In this document: positions 9,955 to 19,103 of the stretch, piece after piece
Layout: each line of letters opens with the position of its first letter
How positions within the stretch are numbered: the first letter of the stretch is position 1
Assembly (NCBI GenBank): GCA_965112965.1
Contig: CBCOTE010000007.1
Coordinates: forward strand, 62,001-126,000
Reading direction: 5' to 3'
DNA length: 64,000 bases
Source: CBCOTE01 sp965112965
GTDB taxonomy: Bacteria > Desulfobacterota > Desulfovibrionia > Desulfovibrionales > Desulfovibrionaceae
Notes under the pieces: generated by a model
What the model saw: only the letters and a program-made list of their open reading frames with translations
Told to the model about the DNA's origin: nothing
Database searches by the model: none
Position numbers and translations under genes: made by a program

Positions 9955-10520
9955 TTGAGCAAGGACACCACTCCATTTCTCGTTCAGCTCCAGAAACACA
10001 TAGAGAAGCTAAGCTACCAGACCAAACGTAACCTCTTAATCAATCCCAACAACCGCTGCATCTTCAAGCACGCCTTAGAAGTTGAACTAGCTCAGGCTCA
10101 ATATCAAACTTACCACGTGGGTCTGGCCGTTATCAACCTAAACGGTTTCAAAAAAATCAACGAACGCTATAACTACCCTTACGGCGACTATGTATTCGTT
10201 CGTCTAGCCTAGGCGCTCACTAGCCAAAAATACACCTACAGCTTGACTGCCTCCCCCGCCTGGACGGCGAAAAGTTTATGGTGTTCCTCGGCAATAACTT
10301 ACGCAAAATCCATTCTATCCTCAACCGCTTACTCACTTCATCCATTTCGTAATTCTTCAATGAATTTAATCATCGCTTTTTTTTTAGTCACTTTATCTAT
10401 CAGCATCGCCAGCATGGTCACGGCCGTAATACCGCCAAAATATTTTTTTTAGCCGACCAATCTATTTACCAGGCTAGCTAATTACAAAAAATACTGTTCG
10501 TCAATCTAAAATCATTAATA
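9955..10520 (+). pseudogene. GGDEF-domain (diguanylate cyclase) pseudogene
   Basis: The first frame (TTG 9955 to a TAG at 10210) gives LAVINLNGFKKINERYNY, matching the start of a GGDEF domain. The signature then appears in another frame at 10257 as RLDGEKFMVFL, with DGEKF in place of GGDEF. A third segment, VTLSISIASMVT, lies in the first frame around 10400, and ADQSIYQAS returns to the second frame at 10452-10478 before a TAA. All landmarks of the domain are present in order but split by a stop and at least three frameshifts, and the active-site motif is ruined. It cannot make c-di-GMP. Confidence 0.85.
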
Positions 10521-10659
10521 CTACGAATCCAATCAAGACTACTGTGGTTCTAGCTGACAAAAAAATATTTTCTCTTTTTTATGACCCTTTAGCCCTCCCA
10601 TTGCCATCCAGACTATACCTTAAAAAGATATTCATAAAGACCAAAAAAAACCTAACTGA

Positions 10660-11420
10660 TATATTATAAGCGGTAAAAGCGATATGAGCAAGACCAACAT
10701 TGCTCTCAATTATATAGGCAATATCCAACTTGGACATTGCCTATATAAAGGTAACTATCATGTGCTGTTCATAGACTGTGACTTAGACTTAGCCAATATT
10801 GATGTACTCATCGATATCGTATCAGACTACAGTCTACAGGACTTTTTAAAAACTGACCTTAAGTCAAAAGACATTATTGTAACCATTGAACCAGGCAATT
10901 TCGACTGCATCGCCGCCGCTTAAGGAGGTGCTCTTAATCCTCATAATATGTCCTCCCCCGCTTTTCGACTGTTACGACTTCTTATATTTCGACCTCGCCG
11001 CCGGTATTTCCCATACCGTTCTCTTTTTCACGGCCATATGCCACATATACATATAGTAACTGTCACTCTAAAGCCCACCTCTATCATCAATTCTTACGCC
11101 ATTATCAAGCAAAAAAATAGCTACTCAATGGAGCATTAAAGTTTTTATATTATTGTAATATGGCTGAAATCAAGCAGAATGAAATCATAATCTTCCAACG
11201 TTTACAATGCTGCATGTAAATATTTTCTTAGCTTTTTTTCCGTCACCTTCTTCAACACCATTCTCATGGCTGTTCTGTTATTGAGGCTGTCCACCGCCAG
11301 TTACTTCCAATAAAGCTCGCTCCTAAGTCCAGAACTGACTAAGACATTTTTAAAATTGCCTTAAAACTTAACCGCATCCATCGTGACACTCTTTCCAATA
11401 TCGCCTCTTCCCCCTGAGTC
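10660..11420 (+). pseudogene. flhG: flhG (MinD/ParA-type flagellar number regulator) pseudogene
   Basis: The frame from about 10666 to 10923 reads like the N-terminal half of FlhG: HVLFIDCDLDLANIDVL is the deviant Walker A' region and SLQDFLKTDL the following helix. The nucleotide-binding P-loop has decayed from SGKGGVGKT to SGKSDMSKT. Beyond a TAA at 10921 the protein continues in other frames with YDFLYFDLAAGISHTVLFF (around 10970) and VTVTLKPTSIINSYAIIK (around 11060-11110). The rest of the ATPase can be followed weakly to about 11420. Loss of FlhG beside a dead GGDEF gene points to loss of flagella. Confidence 0.85.
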
Positions 11421-11810
11421 TACTTATCGGCAACGAGAATTAAGAAAGAAAAAGATAATTAAAAAAAATATAAAAAAAGAAATAAATAGAAAAAATGTAT
11501 TATAAATATTTTTATTTACCTACTATTTAAAGAAATATTTTTTTAATCGCGCTAACTTCTTAATACGAAATGTCGCATCATGTATTTAGGAAGACTAATC
11601 TTATCTTGAAAAATAGTCATGGTGGTCGGTAAATAAATAAACTAATATTGTACAAAACGATGGAAAAAATGGATACAAAAAATTACCGCGCGACTAGTCA
11701 AAAGCTCAGGAAATGCTTGACGAAAAATTTCATTTTTTGGCATAATTAAACTATAGCGTCCAGCCACATACTTAATCCAATAATTTCTTAAAAAATCTAG
11801 AGAGGATCTT
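11421..11810. other. AT-rich gap upstream of the HU/IHF gene
   Basis: Very AT-rich, with long A-tracts around 11460-11500 and no gene. A minus-strand open frame here only mirrors the HU gene. The AT-rich tract may be bent DNA or hold the promoter of the next gene, but no clear -35/-10 pair was picked out. Confidence 0.5.
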
Positions 11811-12086
11811 GTGAACAAAAGTGAACTCATCAAAATTCTAGCCGAAGAAAATGATATTCTGATCGAAGAGGCTGACACTATAGTCAACGTTTTTATCGAT
11901 ACTATCAAAGATTTTCTCATCAAGGGCAGCCGCGTCGAAATACGCAGTTTTGGCAGTTTTAAGATCAAGAACTATAACGGCTACGTCGGCCGCAACCCAA
12001 AGACCGGCGACATTGTCACGGTTCAACCCAAGCAACTGCCTTTCTTCCGCGTCGGCAAAGAACTTAAAGAATACATTAACCAATAA
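11811..12086 (+). CDS. HU/IHF-family DNA-bending protein
   Basis: Nucleoid protein of 91 residues that dimerises and bends DNA. The family signature GSRVEIRSFGSFKIKNY and the DNA-inserting arm GRNPKTGDIV are intact (about residues 43-72). The spelling of the N-terminus (NKSELIKILAEE) and arm is somewhat closer to IHF-beta than to HU, but with two HU-type proteins in this window the subunit assignment is open. The start is GTG 11811 with AGAGGA at 11801-11806. It is a stand-alone gene, flanked on both sides by gene-poor DNA; its intact frame there indicates selection. Confidence 0.88.
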   Translation: MNKSELIKILAEENDILIEEADTIVNVFIDTIKDFLIKGSRVEIRSFGSFKIKNYNGYVGRNPKTGDIVTVQPKQLPFFRVGKELKEYINQ

Positions 12087-13266
12087 CACTTTCTATATCC
12101 GGATCGTACACTTCATAAATTTTATTTTTTATAACTTAAAATTTTTATAACTATTTTAACTTCAATAAGACTTTCACGACCTTTAAACATACCACACAAC
12201 AGTTCTACTTTTAGCTAATGGCTCTACTTTATTTCTCGTCGTATGTTCAAATTTTAATAGTTCTTTTGACATTACCACTCATAATAAAAACTAACATATC
12301 ACCGAATTGGCCCAGAAGACTGTTGTACTTAACGACCTCTGAAAAAAAATGGTTTCAAAAAATCTATTTATCGCTAGTTAAATAAATTTTATCCTACAGC
12401 CCTAGAGCCCATACTAAAGACAAAAAAATATACCACCTCTTGTTTCAAGACTTATTTCCGGCTTGACTACCAGCACATTCACCTCATCTCAGAAAAAAAA
12501 ATAAAACAGATGGTCAGCGCTATCACCACCTGCTCTTAATATTTCAAACTATTACTTCTTTGGCCGGTCTCTCTAAAACCATCCGGTGTATCGAACAAAA
12601 CATAGGCATGATGGTCGCCTTCCCCCTAAAGATATTTTATAGATGAACTCATATTCGCGTAATAACTGTAACACCAAATCGTCGCCACAACTATGGCCCT
12701 ACGACCACAAAATAAAGACGGTAGTGAATATAAACAACTAGGACCGAAAGATGAAGACAATTTCCTCAAAACAACCCAACCAGCCTTTCAACATCATCCC
12801 GGGCGTTGATCTCGGCCTGAGCGTAACCAACGAGGCCGCAGTTAACGAATGCACCCATTGTGTATATATTCCTTAATACAATGGCCGTTCTCTAAATATT
12901 CTAAATATTATAAATTTGCTAAGGTCGATGTAGCCTTAAATGTCGGCTGCGTTGTATATTATTATGATATCTGGTGTTGGATGCCAAAAAAATAGCAGAT
13001 AAAGCCGAGACGAAGATGCTCTTCCTCAATGCTAGAGATGAATTATCAATCCAGCTCTTTGTCGCTTTAGATCTCAATTCCGGAGATACATAAACTAAGG
13101 CTTAGGATTGATAAAATTATTGGCAGCCTTAAAAAAATCTTTAGTCCTTCGGCTCCCAAATCTAACCAGGTCATAGTTGTGAGTACAAACTAAGGTTTAA
13201 TACCAAGCAGATTTTTATTTTTTTAAACACGGCATCCATGTCACACTATCAGCGAAAGGAATCGCT
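12087..13266 (+). other. Decayed region with coding-like fragments of unknown identity
   Basis: There is no intact gene over 1.2 kb. Several short plus-strand fragments look formerly coding and sit in different frames, for example SLAGLSKTIRCIEQNIGMMV (about 12555-12615), NIIPGVDLGLSVTNEAA (about 12790-12840) and DELSIQLFVALDLNSGD (about 13035-13090). I could not assign them to a family. A-runs of six to nine bases fall between the fragments. The last 60 bases include AAAGGA, the ribosome-binding site of dapF. Confidence 0.4.
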
Positions 13267-14163
13267 ATGAACTATTCTGCCTGTAATATCAATAATGCTA
13301 ACCACTATCAGTTCCTGGGCACTCCCTTTATCCCTTTTTTTAAAATGCAAGGCTGCGGTAATGACTTCGTGCTCATTGACAACCGTGAACTTCAGGTACC
13401 CGTGACGGCCATGGCCGACTGGGCTCGAGCTGTTTGTCCCCGTGCCATAGCCGTGGGTGCCGACGGATTGATTTTTCTAGAACGGACTGAACCAGGGCAC
13501 GCCGCGGACTACCGCTGGCATTTCTATAACGCCGACGGCTCTCGTGCTGAAATGTGCGGCAACGCCTCTCGCTGTGCCGCCCGTCTGGCTGTATGGCTAG
13601 GATTGGCCGGTCCAGAGCATGTACTCGACACTGATGCCGGCCCCATCCGCGTTAGAGTGGCCGTAGATTCGGACGTAGTGCGCGTCCAACTTACCGACTA
13701 TACAGATCTGAATTTATCTACTTGTCTACGGCTGCACAACCAGGATTTTGTAGTCCATTTCGTAAATACTGGTGTACCGCATGCACTGGTCCTACTGGAG
13801 TCTACAGCAGACCTGGCCACTCTTGATATAAAAACCTACGGCCCGGCCCTACGTCAGCATCAATATTTTAACCCAGAGGGCATCAACGCTAACTTTGGCT
13901 ACGTCACGGACTACAAAAATATACTCTTACGTACTTTTGAACGCGGGGTGGAAGGCGAAACCCTCGCCTGCGGCACGGGCGCCGCAGCTGCTGTAGTCAT
14001 TGGCCATGCTCTGGGCCTGACCGACACGCATGTAGCAGTCACGACTAGCGGTGGAGAAATCATGAACATTATCGTAAAAAATCTTACGACATATATTGAA
14101 GGCCGCGCAGTCTTAGTCTATGTAGGACAAATATTGTTAACCACTCTTGGGCTTTCCCTGTGA
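13267..14163 (+). CDS. dapF: Diaminopimelate epimerase
   Basis: Converts LL- to meso-diaminopimelate, the substrate for both peptidoglycan and lysine. The two catalytic cysteines are present: Cys97 in EMCGNASRC and the second in LACGTGAAA near residue 240. FKMQGCGNDFVLID is the N-terminal family motif; it begins at residue 25, so this protein has about 20 extra residues in front compared with typical DapF (about 275). AAAGGA nine bases before ATG 13267 supports the long start. dapA follows 80 bases downstream, and lysC lies elsewhere in the window, so the lysine/DAP branch is under selection. Confidence 0.95.
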   Translation: MNYSACNINNANHYQFLGTPFIPFFKMQGCGNDFVLIDNRELQVPVTAMADWARAVCPRAIAVGADGLIFLERTEPGHAADYRWHFYNADGSRAEMCGNASRCAARLAVWLGLAGPEHVLDTDAGPIRVRVAVDSDVVRVQLTDYTDLNLSTCLRLHNQDFVVHFVNTGVPHALVLLESTADLATLDIKTYGPALRQHQYFNPEGINANFGYVTDYKNILLRTFERGVEGETLACGTGAAAAVVIGHALGLTDTHVAVTTSGGEIMNIIVKNLTTYIEGRAVLVYVGQILLTTLGLSL

Positions 14164-14243
14164 TCATTATAGCCTATATACTATGGCCTTTCTATAACCT
14201 AATCGAACTCATCCAACAAAAAACTATCTAAAGGAGGCCGATC

Positions 14244-15125
14244 ATGCAGTTTATAGGCGTCCTGACTGCCCTGGTTACCCCTTTTCGCAATATGTCCGTC
14301 GATGAAGAGGCCTACCGCAACCACATCGAATGGCAGATCGAGCAGGGCATCCACGGAATGGTACCCTGTGGCACAACTGGCGAGTCCGCCACTCTCTCCC
14401 ACGACGAACACAAACAAGTCATCAATATCTGTGTGGATCAAGTTAAAGGCCGTGTCCCCGTGCTTGCCGGAGCTGGATCTAACAATACCACTGAATCTAT
14501 TGAACTAGCCAAACATGCAAAAAGAGCTGGCGCTGACGGCTTACTGCTCATCACTCCTTATTACAATAAACCAACGCAAGAAGGACTCATCGCACACTAC
14601 AGGGCTATTTCCGCGGCGGTTAAAATGCCTTGCGTCTTATATAACGTACCCAGTCGTACCAGCTTGAACCTACTACCCACAACTGTAGCTCGTATAGCCT
14701 GGAAAATTCCAGAAGTAGTTGGCATCAAAGAAGCCACTGGCGACCTTAAGCAAGTTTCAGAAATAGTGGAATCCTGCCCTCCTGGTTTTCAGGTTATCTC
14801 GGGTGATGATTTTACTATCCTTCCTATTCTAGCTGTAGGTGGCTGCGGCGTTATCTCCGTAGTCTCCAACATTGTACCGGCCTTAGTGATATCCCTATAC
14901 AATGCCTTCACTGTCAGCGACCTGGTTCGAGCTCGTCAAGTCCATTATGAACTAAGCCCCTTGTCTCGAGCCATGTTCATTGAGACCAATCCAGCCTCAG
15001 TTAAGACTGCTCTAGCTCTCATGGGCCGCATGCAGCCAGATCTACGCTTGCCGCTAGTGGCGCTGACCCAGGCCAATACCGAAAATCTCAAACAAATTCT
15101 AGACAGTATCGGACTACTAACCTAG
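14244..15125 (+). CDS. dapA: 4-hydroxy-tetrahydrodipicolinate synthase
   Basis: Condenses pyruvate with aspartate semialdehyde, the first committed step to diaminopimelate and lysine. It is a complete TIM barrel of 293 residues. Schiff-base Lys162 lies in GIKEATGD, Tyr133 and Arg138 in LYNVPSRT, and the substrate loop is GTTGES at 43-48. ATG 14244 has a strong Shine-Dalgarno (AAAGGAGG, 14230-14237). It probably forms a unit with dapF. An interrupted, gene-poor stretch follows, and the next gene is on the other strand. Confidence 0.97.
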   Translation: MQFIGVLTALVTPFRNMSVDEEAYRNHIEWQIEQGIHGMVPCGTTGESATLSHDEHKQVINICVDQVKGRVPVLAGAGSNNTTESIELAKHAKRAGADGLLLITPYYNKPTQEGLIAHYRAISAAVKMPCVLYNVPSRTSLNLLPTTVARIAWKIPEVVGIKEATGDLKQVSEIVESCPPGFQVISGDDFTILPILAVGGCGVISVVSNIVPALVISLYNAFTVSDLVRARQVHYELSPLSRAMFIETNPASVKTALALMGRMQPDLRLPLVALTQANTENLKQILDSIGLLT

Positions 15126-16210
15126 GTGTCTGCATCCGCTCTGCTTGAGCCACATATCTTCCCGTCCGCTGTCCACGATTAATATCTGGCTACGTTGCCG
15201 GTTTCTATTCTACTACTGCTGCTAATAGCTCCGTCCACCTTATGTAGTACATACTATTTCATCCATTGACAAAAAACTTATCACCATCTTCACCCTAACA
15301 CAGCATCTATAGCTACATAATTGCCCACTTAAGACACAGCGGTTTTTATATATTGTATACCGGATAGATCGGTACCAAAAAAAATTATTCCACCAATTTC
15401 TACACCCTTAACTTTCTCTATCTACATATAACTAAAACGCATCATCGAAACCTTGCTAGACAAATCGACTATGGCAATGCAAGATCCACTAGTAGCTGAA
15501 TCTGGTAGCTCAAGAGCAACCTATACGTCACACGACCCACCCCATAAGGTAATCTCCTCGTTGACTATACGACAGAAGAACCATTCTAAACTACCAGGAA
15601 TACTATATTTTATACTATCAAATATAGCCTTGAAAATCACCATACGGCCCCCCCTACCTGATCGACAAAATTATCATGACTGCCTCGGAACTAGTCACTG
15701 ATATTATTATTAAAATTTATTACACAGCCCAAACTTCGCCAGAGCTCTCCCGACATTCATATGCCTATTATCATGAATTTAATACGTTCTCTTTATATGG
15801 CCTACCCCTTCCTTATACCTCTCAACTACTAGCCAAAGTCATCATCTCCAAATACATATAGTCGCTGCCTGCATAACCTTAGTTACGCTTTTAGATAAAA
15901 CCAAAACTATCTTTTTCCTTATAAAAAGTCTATATATTATTCTATTAAACTATGATATTGTCGAAATTTTTTTAGCTATAGCTATGGTCTTAGCGCAAAC
16001 ACTCTTCCCTGCGTTAGATTTATCATTATCAACACCTCCTATGACGACAATCTCACACTGATACGTAAATGTAACCATGGCTTGGCTAAACTACTTTAAA
16101 GAAAAAATATTTTATAAAAGTTTCCGTTTGACGCGTTTCTCATCCCATATGCCACTATAAGTACCCACGCATGACTTATTCTAGGCGCGGACGCTTATGG
16201 TGGCAGAGAG
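15126..16210. other. Decayed convergent gap between dapA and ppaC
   Basis: No intact gene. Plus-strand fragments such as TASELVTDIIIKIYYTAQTSP (about 15676-15738) and NYDIVEIFLAIAMVLAQTLF (about 15950-16010), followed in another frame by LTLIRKCNHGLAKLL (about 16053-16097), look like pieces of former genes. I did not recognise the families. No terminator hairpin was seen for either flanking gene. Confidence 0.4.
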
Positions 16211-17128
16211 TTAGCTAGCAAAGACCTTTTCAAGTTTAGGTACGACATCTTTTTTACGAGAAAGCACACCGGGCAACCAAACAGATTTACCACTGGCAGT
16301 GTGGAAGGCTTTATGAACCACAGCGGAATCTTCTGAAACGATAAGCATCTCAGTGCCTTCTTTTATAATATCTGTCAGCATCAATAAAACGGAGTGGCGA
16401 CCATCATCCTTTATTTTTTGAATTTCTTTGAATAAGTCGTCCTTAATATTTTCGAAGATGGACAGGTCGACCACTTCCAGCTGGCCGATACCGACCTTCT
16501 TGCCGCTCATATTGAAATCTTTGTAGTCACGGAATATTAGCTCATTAATCAGTGTACCAGATATAGCGCTCTTAACTAAGAACATCTCCATACCTAGAGC
16601 CATAAAGTCAGATATATCGCAAGTTTTTGCCAGAAACTCGACAGCAGATTTGTCCTGAGCGGTGTAGGTGGGAGACTTGAAGAGCACAGTGTCAGATAAA
16701 ATCGCGCATATTAAGGCACCAGCAATATTTTTTGGAATTTCAATACCATAGTACTTATACGCAAGATAAATAATGGTACCGGTGCAGCCTACTGGGGCCA
16801 CCCACATCTCAAGTGGGCTCGAAGTAGTTAAATCACCCAACTTATGATGATCGTATACAGCCAGTATTTTAGCCTGTTTAATATCATTTGGTAGTTGAGC
16901 CAAATCTGAGGTATCCACGACCATAACTCTTTGGCTAGCCACGGAACTAATAACTTCAGGTGCGGCCAAACCAAACCTATTTAATACGAAGGAAGTCTCT
17001 GGATTTACCGGACCTAACGAATAAGGCTTAGTAGCCTGGCTAAGCTTAATTTTTAAATCAGCTAAAGCAATGGCCGAAATAATAGTATCGGTATCCGGAC
17101 ATTTATGTCCAAAAACTAAAATCGACAT
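16211..17128 (-). CDS. ppaC: Manganese-dependent inorganic pyrophosphatase (family II)
   Basis: Hydrolyses pyrophosphate released by biosynthesis, which in sulfate reducers includes the large amount from sulfate activation by ATP sulfurylase. It is a DHH-superfamily protein of 305 residues. Metal ligands are visible in GHKCPDTDT (His8, Asp12, Asp14), VVDTSD, YDHHK and ILSDT; the C-terminal substrate-binding SRKKDVVP is present. The Cys in GHKCPDTD replaces the usual Asn, outside the ligands. It is transcribed from its own promoter (17162-17190), separate from the PTS operon upstream. The frame is intact and of family length. Confidence 0.96.
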   Translation of the reverse strand: MSILVFGHKCPDTDTIISAIALADLKIKLSQATKPYSLGPVNPETSFVLNRFGLAAPEVISSVASQRVMVVDTSDLAQLPNDIKQAKILAVYDHHKLGDLTTSSPLEMWVAPVGCTGTIIYLAYKYYGIEIPKNIAGALICAILSDTVLFKSPTYTAQDKSAVEFLAKTCDISDFMALGMEMFLVKSAISGTLINELIFRDYKDFNMSGKKVGIGQLEVVDLSIFENIKDDLFKEIQKIKDDGRHSVLLMLTDIIKEGTEMLIVSEDSAVVHKAFHTASGKSVWLPGVLSRKKDVVPKLEKVFAS

Positions 17129-17161
17129 ATTAAACTTTCATATAAAGATTTACTAAATGTA

Positions 17162-17190
17162 AGTACAGTGTCGAATCTTGTTCTTGTCAA
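17162..17190 (-). promoter_or_regulatory. ppaC: Candidate sigma-70 promoter of ppaC
   Basis: On the minus strand TTGACA (17190-17185) is separated by 17 bases from TGTACT (17167-17162). The -35 is a perfect match and the -10 matches four of six, with ppaC starting about 34 bases further on. The -35 element overlaps the T-tract of the terminator of the preceding operon. Confidence 0.6.
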
Positions 17191-17216
17191 AAAAATTAGC
17201 TTATATAACATAAGCT
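17188..17216 (-). terminator. Intrinsic terminator of the rpoN-PTS operon
   Basis: On the minus strand AGCTTAT and ATAAGCT (17216-17210 and 17204-17198) form a perfect 7-bp stem with a 5-base loop, followed by AA and seven T. It lies 74 bases after the EIIC stop. The stem is AT-rich and so moderate in strength. Confidence 0.65.
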
Positions 17217-17289
17217 CTCAAGAGCACCAAAGACTTTATACATTTTTTTGTGTAAAGTAAAAAAATTGATGACTAGTTACCGCAACTGT

Positions 17290-18003
17290 TTATGTACGGC
17301 AAAGAATACCCAACAATACTATAAGAGTTATGCCAACAACTACAGTGGCGTAAAAACTCCAAATCCGTAAGGATAAAAGAGGGCCGATAGTAGCTAGAAA
17401 CCAAAGGTGTCCCCATTCCAAAGGTAAATGTAGGGCCAGGAGTCCATCCAGAATCTTCAGGTAGTCTAAGATACCTATGCAGGTCAATAGAACGACGCCA
17501 AAAAAGACAAGGTTGCAGCCAAAAATTTGAAGTAGGGATATGACGATGAGTCGTTCTGGGGAGCCAACATCCGATATAGTCCGATGGGATTTACGTGCCC
17601 AGCGTACGAGAGCATTATATCCGGAATCTTGCCATCGGCGTTGACAAATCTCTAGGCGGGCGCCAATTAAGGCCATAGGAATGCCTATAATTAAAGGCAA
17701 AACAATGGTCCGCGCTTCGACTAGTCCAAAATATTCAGTGAGTCCCAAAGCTAGACAGGTAGAGAGAACGGAGTTGGGTGGGACAAAGGTGCCGGCGGAA
17801 AATTGATCAAGCCAAATAAGCTCATAGAATATCGTGATGCCTAAGCCTTCCTGCCACCGGCCCGTGACTGCGCCGAAGCTGAGGCCCAGAGCTAGAGGGC
17901 GATCTATGATACCTAGGTTCAGGGCAAAACGGCAAGTCGCTAAAAAAGCAAATAAAACAGAGATCAAAATTAAAAACTGGTCGGGCATGACGTAAAGATT
18001 CAT
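17290..18003 (-). CDS. PTS mannose/fructose/sorbose-type EIIC, membrane component
   Basis: Integral membrane subunit of a mannose-family phosphotransferase system, 237 residues from ATG 18003. About six hydrophobic segments are visible, and the loop FYELIWLDQFSAGTFVPPN is typical of the EIIC-Man family. The open frame extends further upstream to 18063 inside EIIB, but the ATG at 18003 is seven bases after the EIIB stop and is preceded by GGTGGTGA. It follows EIIA and EIIB in the operon. No EIID gene follows: the next element is a terminator. With EIID normally required for transport, this EIIC may be non-transporting here or pair with a partner outside the window. Confidence 0.85.
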   Translation of the reverse strand: MNLYVMPDQFLILISVLFAFLATCRFALNLGIIDRPLALGLSFGAVTGRWQEGLGITIFYELIWLDQFSAGTFVPPNSVLSTCLALGLTEYFGLVEARTIVLPLIIGIPMALIGARLEICQRRWQDSGYNALVRWARKSHRTISDVGSPERLIVISLLQIFGCNLVFFGVVLLTCIGILDYLKILDGLLALHLPLEWGHLWFLATIGPLLSLRIWSFYATVVVGITLIVLLGILCRT

Positions 18004-18010
18004 AACCAAA

Positions 18011-18481
18011 TCACCACCAGGATCTAATATAGGCCGGTTCACTGGGAATACACCGAAAGTCAAGCTCTACCCTCAAAGAAATAAAACGCCGCAGACATAA
18101 TTCATCCTCAGCAGAAAGGGCTACGTGTGCGCAGAGTTGGCGTTTACCTGGGCCGTAATGGATATTACCAATATTGACGGACTCCATAGCTAAACCGTCC
18201 TCAAAGGCACGCAATGCATCACAACAGCTGGCAAATAGTACCAAAAGCTGAGAATGCTCTATTACCCGGCAACATTCAGAGACAAAGAATGATACCTTAT
18301 CTACCTCTACGAAGGTCGTACCGATCCCAGCCGGAACAGCTAAGGACATAATCTCCTGCCTGATGATATCGACAGACAGCTCGTCGTTGGCCACAATAAG
18401 TAACCTTGATCCAGCAAATGGAATCCACGTTTCGATGATCTGCCCATGGATGAGCCGATTATCTACCCGCGCCAAGAACAT
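18011..18481 (-). CDS. PTS mannose-family EIIB
   Basis: Cytoplasmic phosphocarrier that receives the phosphoryl group from EIIA. From ATG 18481 it has 156 residues, and the phosphorylated histidine is His12 in ARVDNRLIHGQI. The frame is open 15 codons further, but that part overlaps the EIIA stop region and lacks homology; AAAGGA lies just before 18481 and decides the start. The domain runs full length to a TGA at 18011. It overlaps nothing and is tightly spaced between EIIA and EIIC, so the three are cotranslated. Substrate unknown. Confidence 0.88.
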   Translation of the reverse strand: MFLARVDNRLIHGQIIETWIPFAGSRLLIVANDELSVDIIRQEIMSLAVPAGIGTTFVEVDKVSFFVSECCRVIEHSQLLVLFASCCDALRAFEDGLAMESVNIGNIHYGPGKRQLCAHVALSAEDELCLRRFISLRVELDFRCIPSEPAYIRSWW

Positions 18482-18503
18482 ACCTATCCTTTCCTTTTCG
18501 TCT

Positions 18504-19040
18504 CTACTCAACTCTGAGTCGAGCACGTAAGAGCTCCCCAGCCACTACAATACCCTGACACCCAGCTTTTTTAGCCTCCTGGGCAAGCTTAGCTAGGGGC
18601 ATTTGTCGACTGCCCAATATCTTGAGGAGCATAGGCAAATTGACGCCTGTTAGTACCTCTAGCCGGCCACTTCCTAGCAGAGATAGACTCAAGTTAGTGG
18701 GAGTGCCGCCAAACATATCTGTAAGCAAGAGCACGCCAGCACCGACATCACAGCCTAATATAGCTTGCTTGAGCGTAACTAATATTTCAGCCACCTCGCA
18801 GCTGGCATCTACGCTCACTGTACCCACGCACTCCTGGGGGCCCAAGATGAGTTCTGCAGTTTGAAGCAAGCGTAAACCGTAGTCACTATGCGTCACCAGG
18901 ACGACGCCTACGTTACCGTCTCTATTATCTGTAACAGTAGCTTGGGCAACCGATTCGACAGAGAACGGTCTGAACTCATGCTTACGTCCCGCAATTTTGG
19001 TCTGTATATCCTTGTTCCCCATGCCTTTCCCCATGCCCAT
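18504..19040 (-). CDS. PTS mannose-family EIIA
   Basis: Cytoplasmic phosphocarrier of the mannose-type PTS, accepting phosphate from HPr. The active histidine is His51 in VVLVTHSDYG, and LLTDMFGGTPTN is the second family signature. The family normally begins at about NVGVVLVTH, so some 42 residues in front are extra. No start codon lies next to the domain, so a longer start (ATG 19040, or ATG 19022 behind a GGGGAAAGG) must be used unless the gene has lost its own. It is the first of the three EII genes, 63 bases after rapZ. In Deltaproteobacteria such proteins can be regulatory rather than transporting. Confidence 0.85.
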   Translation of the reverse strand: MGMGKGMGNKDIQTKIAGRKHEFRPFSVESVAQATVTDNRDGNVGVVLVTHSDYGLRLLQTAELILGPQECVGTVSVDASCEVAEILVTLKQAILGCDVGAGVLLLTDMFGGTPTNLSLSLLGSGRLEVLTGVNLPMLLKILGSRQMPLAKLAQEAKKAGCQGIVVAGELLRARLRVE

Positions 19041-19103
19041 CGCTACCGACCTTGCCCCGCCGTAACGGAAAGTTATCGGACTATGCGAGATACATTTTTA
19101 TAA

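Noticed and set aside
13035..13200. Fragment QLFVALDLNSGD as the start of a 2'-5' RNA ligase (ThpR) gene
   Set aside because: Only eight residues resemble ThpR and the two HxT motifs are absent downstream; not enough to name it.
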